Assembly (NCBI GenBank): GCA_017464245.1
Contig: JAFUDV010000024.1
Span: 1 to 52,286, forward strand
Direction of reading: 5' to 3'
Origin: Bacteroidales bacterium
GTDB lineage: Bacteria > Bacteroidota > Bacteroidia > Bacteroidales > UBA932
Length of the DNA stretch: 52,286 nucleotides
Below the pieces are notes generated by a model. The model was not told where the DNA came from. It ran no database searches and worked only from the letters and a program-made list of their open reading frames with translations. Numbering within the stretch: position 1 is the stretch's first letter; each line of letters opens with the position of its first letter. A program made the position numbers and the translations under genes. Below, one piece after another: positions 50,246-52,286 of this stretch.

Positions 50246-50253
50246 CAAAGATA
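50246..50253 (-). promoter_or_regulatory. Promoter -7 element for the S41 peptidase gene
   Basis: Minus-strand TATCTTTG, a perfect core, 4 bases before the ATG at 50241; a leaderless start is likely. Its upstream region overlaps the T-tract of the rplQ terminator. Confidence 0.6.
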
Positions 50254-50275
50254 ACGAATCTCCGCCCATAAAAAA

Positions 50276-50299
50276 ACACTCCCCTGCGGAGGGAAGTGT
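50276..50299 (-). terminator. Rho-independent terminator after rplQ
   Basis: Minus-strand stem ACACTTCCC with GGGGAGTGT (one G-T wobble) around a 6-base loop, followed by seven T. It ends the ribosomal-protein/rpoA transcript 27 bases after the rplQ stop. Confidence 0.92.
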
Positions 50300-50326
50300 C
50301 TTTCATCGGTATGAATCCGTAGGAGA

Positions 50327-50788
50327 TTACTCGGCAGCGGGAGCCTCGGCGGCGGGAGCCTCGGCCTCGGCCTTCTTGGCGCGGCTGCGACGGGTGGTCT
50401 TCTTCTCCTTGGGGGCGGTGAGGGCCGCCTCGTTGAAGTCCACCAGCTCGACGAGCACCATCTCGGAAGCGTCACCCTGACGGAAGCCGGTATGGAGGAT
50501 ACGGAGGTATCCGCCCGGACGGTCAGCGATCTTCGGAGCGATCGTGCGGAAGAGCTCGGAAGTGGCGTTCTTGTCCTTCAGGTAGCTGAAGACGACACGG
50601 CGGTTGTGCGTGGTGTCCTCCTTGGACTTGGTGATCAGGGGCTCCACATAGGGCTTGAGGGCCTTGGCCTTGGCCTCGGTGGTCTCGATCCGCTTGTTCA
50701 GGATCAGAGAGGATGCCATGTTGGAAAGCATCGCCTTGCGGTGACCGCTCTTGCGCCCAAGATGATTGAATTTTCTATTGTGTCTCAT
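50327..50788 (-). CDS. rplQ: 50S ribosomal protein L17
   Basis: A protein of 153 residues. The N-terminus [19 protein letters not shown] is the L17 hallmark, followed by [25 protein letters not shown] and the PGGYLRI segment. A Lys/Ala/Glu-rich tail of about 35 residues ([17 protein letters not shown] and AAEAPAAE) extends past the bacterial core of about 118 residues, as is usual in Bacteroidota. L17 sits at the peptide exit of the large subunit. It follows rpoA by 2 bases and ends the operon at a terminator. Confidence 0.97.
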   Translation of the reverse strand: MRHNRKFNHLGRKSGHRKAMLSNMASSLILNKRIETTEAKAKALKPYVEPLITKSKEDTTHNRRVVFSYLKDKNATSELFRTIAPKIADRPGGYLRILHTGFRQGDASEMVLVELVDFNEAALTAPKEKKTTRRSRAKKAEAEAPAAEAPAAE

Positions 50789-50790
50789 TG

Positions 50791-51798
50791 TTAAACGATC
50801 TTTTTCTTAGGTTCAATGTTGTACTTGGTGACATCCATTCCGAAATTGAGCTTCATCTTCTCGACGAGCAGGTCGATTTCGTTGAGGGACTTGCGGCCGA
50901 AGTTGCGGAACTTCATCAGTTCGGCGCGGCTGTAGGACACAAGGTCGGCGAACGTGTCGATGTCGGCGGCCTTCAGGCAATTGAAGGCGCGGACGGAAAG
51001 ACCCATGTCGGAAAGCTTCGTCAGCAGCAGGTGACGCATGCGCAGCGACTCCTCGTCCAGCTCCTTGCTGTCGGATTCGACCGTGCTGTCCAGGGAGATC
51101 TTCTTGTCGTCGGTGAACAGCTTGAAGTGGTAGATGAGGATGTTGGCGGCGTCCTGCAGGGCGGCTTCCGGGGAGATGGACCCGTCGGTCACGATCTCCA
51201 GGAGGAGTTTTTCATAGTCGGTCTTCTGTTCGACACGGAAGTTTTCCACCGTCCAGTTCACCTTCTTGATCGGAGTGTAGATGGCGTCCACGGGAATGGT
51301 GCCGATGGGCGTATTCTCGTCGCGCATCTCCTCGGCCGGGACGAAACCGCGGCCTTTGGTGATCACGAGGGTGATTTCCAGTTTGACGGAGGGCTCGAGG
51401 GAGCAGATGTGAAGCTCGGGATTCAACACCTTGAAAGAAGACAATCCCTTGGAGATGTCCTCAGCGGTGAACTCCTGCTTACCGCTGATCGTGATATTCG
51501 CCGTCTCGGTGTCCACAGTGTCCACCATCCTGCGGAAGCGGACCTGCTTCAGGTTCAGGATGATGTCCTGCATCCCTTCGATCACGCCGGGAATGGTCTG
51601 GAACTCCTGGTCCACACCGCCCACCTTGATCTGGGAGATGGCGAAACCTTCCAAAGAGGCGAGGAGGATGCGGCGGAGGGCGTTGCCGATGGTCTGTCCG
51701 TAGCCGGGCTCAAGCGGCCTGAACTCGAAACGACCCACGGTCTCGGTGCCTTCGAGCATGATCACCTTGTCGGGTTTCTGAAAAGCTAAGATTGCCAT
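50791..51798 (-). CDS. rpoA: DNA-directed RNA polymerase alpha subunit
   Basis: A protein of 335 residues, the normal length. The N-terminal assembly domain has [25 protein letters not shown]. The C-terminal domain (about 260-330) has the UP-element and activator-binding helices [21 protein letters not shown] and [12 protein letters not shown]. Alpha dimerises to start polymerase assembly. The order rpsD-rpoA-rplQ is the conserved end of the ribosomal-protein super-operon. The gap to rpsD is 28 bases. Confidence 0.98.
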   Translation of the reverse strand: MAILAFQKPDKVIMLEGTETVGRFEFRPLEPGYGQTIGNALRRILLASLEGFAISQIKVGGVDQEFQTIPGVIEGMQDIILNLKQVRFRRMVDTVDTETANITISGKQEFTAEDISKGLSSFKVLNPELHICSLEPSVKLEITLVITKGRGFVPAEEMRDENTPIGTIPVDAIYTPIKKVNWTVENFRVEQKTDYEKLLLEIVTDGSISPEAALQDAANILIYHFKLFTDDKKISLDSTVESDSKELDEESLRMRHLLLTKLSDMGLSVRAFNCLKAADIDTFADLVSYSRAELMKFRNFGRKSLNEIDLLVEKMKLNFGMDVTKYNIEPKKKIV

Positions 51799-51826
51799 AA
51801 CTCTTGTTTCTTGGTGTTAAATTCGA

Positions 51827-52286
51827 TTACTGCTTGGAGTAGATGTCGACGATCAGCTGCTCGTTGATGTTCTCCGGAATCTCGGTGCGGGCCGGGATGT
51901 TCAGGTACTTGCCCACAAGGGTCTTGGGGTCGAACTCCAGCCAGGAATACTTCGAAGCGGAAGCGACGCTGGCCTGGATGACCTCGAGGCTCTTGGAGCG
52001 CTCGCGGACGGCGATCACCTGGCCGGGCTTCACCTGGCAGGAAGGAACGTTGCACACGACACCGTCGAGGGTGATGTGGCGGTGGAGGACCAGCTGACGG
52101 GCGGCCGGGCGGGTCGGGGCGATGCCCAGGCGGTACACGATGTTGTCCAGACGGGACTCCAGGAGGAAGAGGAGGTTCTCACCGGTCTGGCCCTTCATGC
52201 GGGCGGCACGGGCGTAGGTGTTGCGGAACTGACGCTCCAGGACACCGTACATGTACTTCACTTTCTGCTTCTCCTTGAGCTGGGTA
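51827..52286 (-). CDS. rpsD: 30S ribosomal protein S4 (partial, 5' end outside window)
   Basis: The frame is open from the right window edge to the TAA at 51827 and covers about the last 152 residues of S4; family members have about 200. The S4 RNA-binding domain is complete: RLDNIVYRLGIAPTRPAARQLVLHRHITLDG, VPSCQVKPGQVIAVRER. The end IPENINEQLIVDIYSK is the typical S4 C-terminus. S4 nucleates assembly of the small subunit body and in many bacteria represses its own operon; no repressor site can be judged here because the start is not included. Confidence 0.97.
   Translation of the reverse strand, partial: TQLKEKQKVKYMYGVLERQFRNTYARAARMKGQTGENLLFLLESRLDNIVYRLGIAPTRPAARQLVLHRHITLDGVVCNVPSCQVKPGQVIAVRERSKSLEVIQASVASASKYSWLEFDPKTLVGKYLNIPARTEIPENINEQLIVDIYSKQ

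Noticed and set aside
1-52286. tRNA, rRNA or riboswitch genes
   Set aside because: I looked through the intergenic gaps and saw no cloverleaf, ribosomal RNA segment or known riboswitch core.

Overview
The window is a chromosomal segment of a GC-rich member of the Bacteroidales (phylum Bacteroidota). The evidence is the Bacteroidota-type promoter core TAnnTTTG in front of many genes (several with a TTTG box 18-20 bases upstream), almost no Shine-Dalgarno sequences, fimbrillin-like lipoproteins, an OprO/P-type porin, a DUF4369 lipoprotein, a NagB/PIG-L fusion next to a second NagB, and the ribosomal order rpsD-rpoA-rplQ. It cannot be placed to genus from this sequence.

Layout. 1-4641: an MFS sugar transporter (cut by the window edge), a LytS/LytTR two-component pair facing a membrane-anchored LytTR regulator, and a small membrane protein. 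4854-8202: lepA, a GT2-like protein and menA, with inverted copies of a 105-bp dispersed stem-loop repeat near both ends. 8319-13820 (minus): a MATE transporter, then an operon of a GH20-like hydrolase, a double alpha/beta hydrolase and an EamA-Nudix fusion. 13887-16937: an accessory island with a secreted repeat protein, a five-copy 28-bp tandem repeat, and a RAYT-type Y1 transposase plus partner gene between two REP-like palindrome arrays. 16938-19160 (minus): a Gfo/Idh/MocA operon headed by a broken apbE. 19242-24652 (plus): DUF4369 lipoprotein, phosphodiesterase, zinc peptidase, NagB-PIG-L and NagB. 24653-29186 (minus): MBOAT plus two SGNH proteins, a likely extracytoplasmic O-acetylation set. 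29250-37084 (minus): a phosphate-flavoured block with H+/Na+ pyrophosphatase, MgtC, SLC13 permease, CYTH, CYTH-like protein, lamin-tail lipoprotein and OprO/P porin. 37245-48705 (minus): a triplicated cassette of fimbrillin-like lipoprotein and M6 metalloprotease, with tiny conserved peptide genes coupled to two of the proteases. 48760-52286 (minus): an S41 protease, then rplQ, rpoA and rpsD.

The best candidates for undescribed biology are the lipoprotein/M6-protease/mini-peptide operon (its first lipoprotein gene carries an in-frame amber codon where a paralogue has GAG), the RAYT with its own 22-bp-phased palindrome arrays and partner gene, and the porin/lamin-tail/CYTH/CYTH-like/SLC13 operon. 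Many genes here start only 4-8 bases after the promoter core and are probably translated from leaderless mRNAs.
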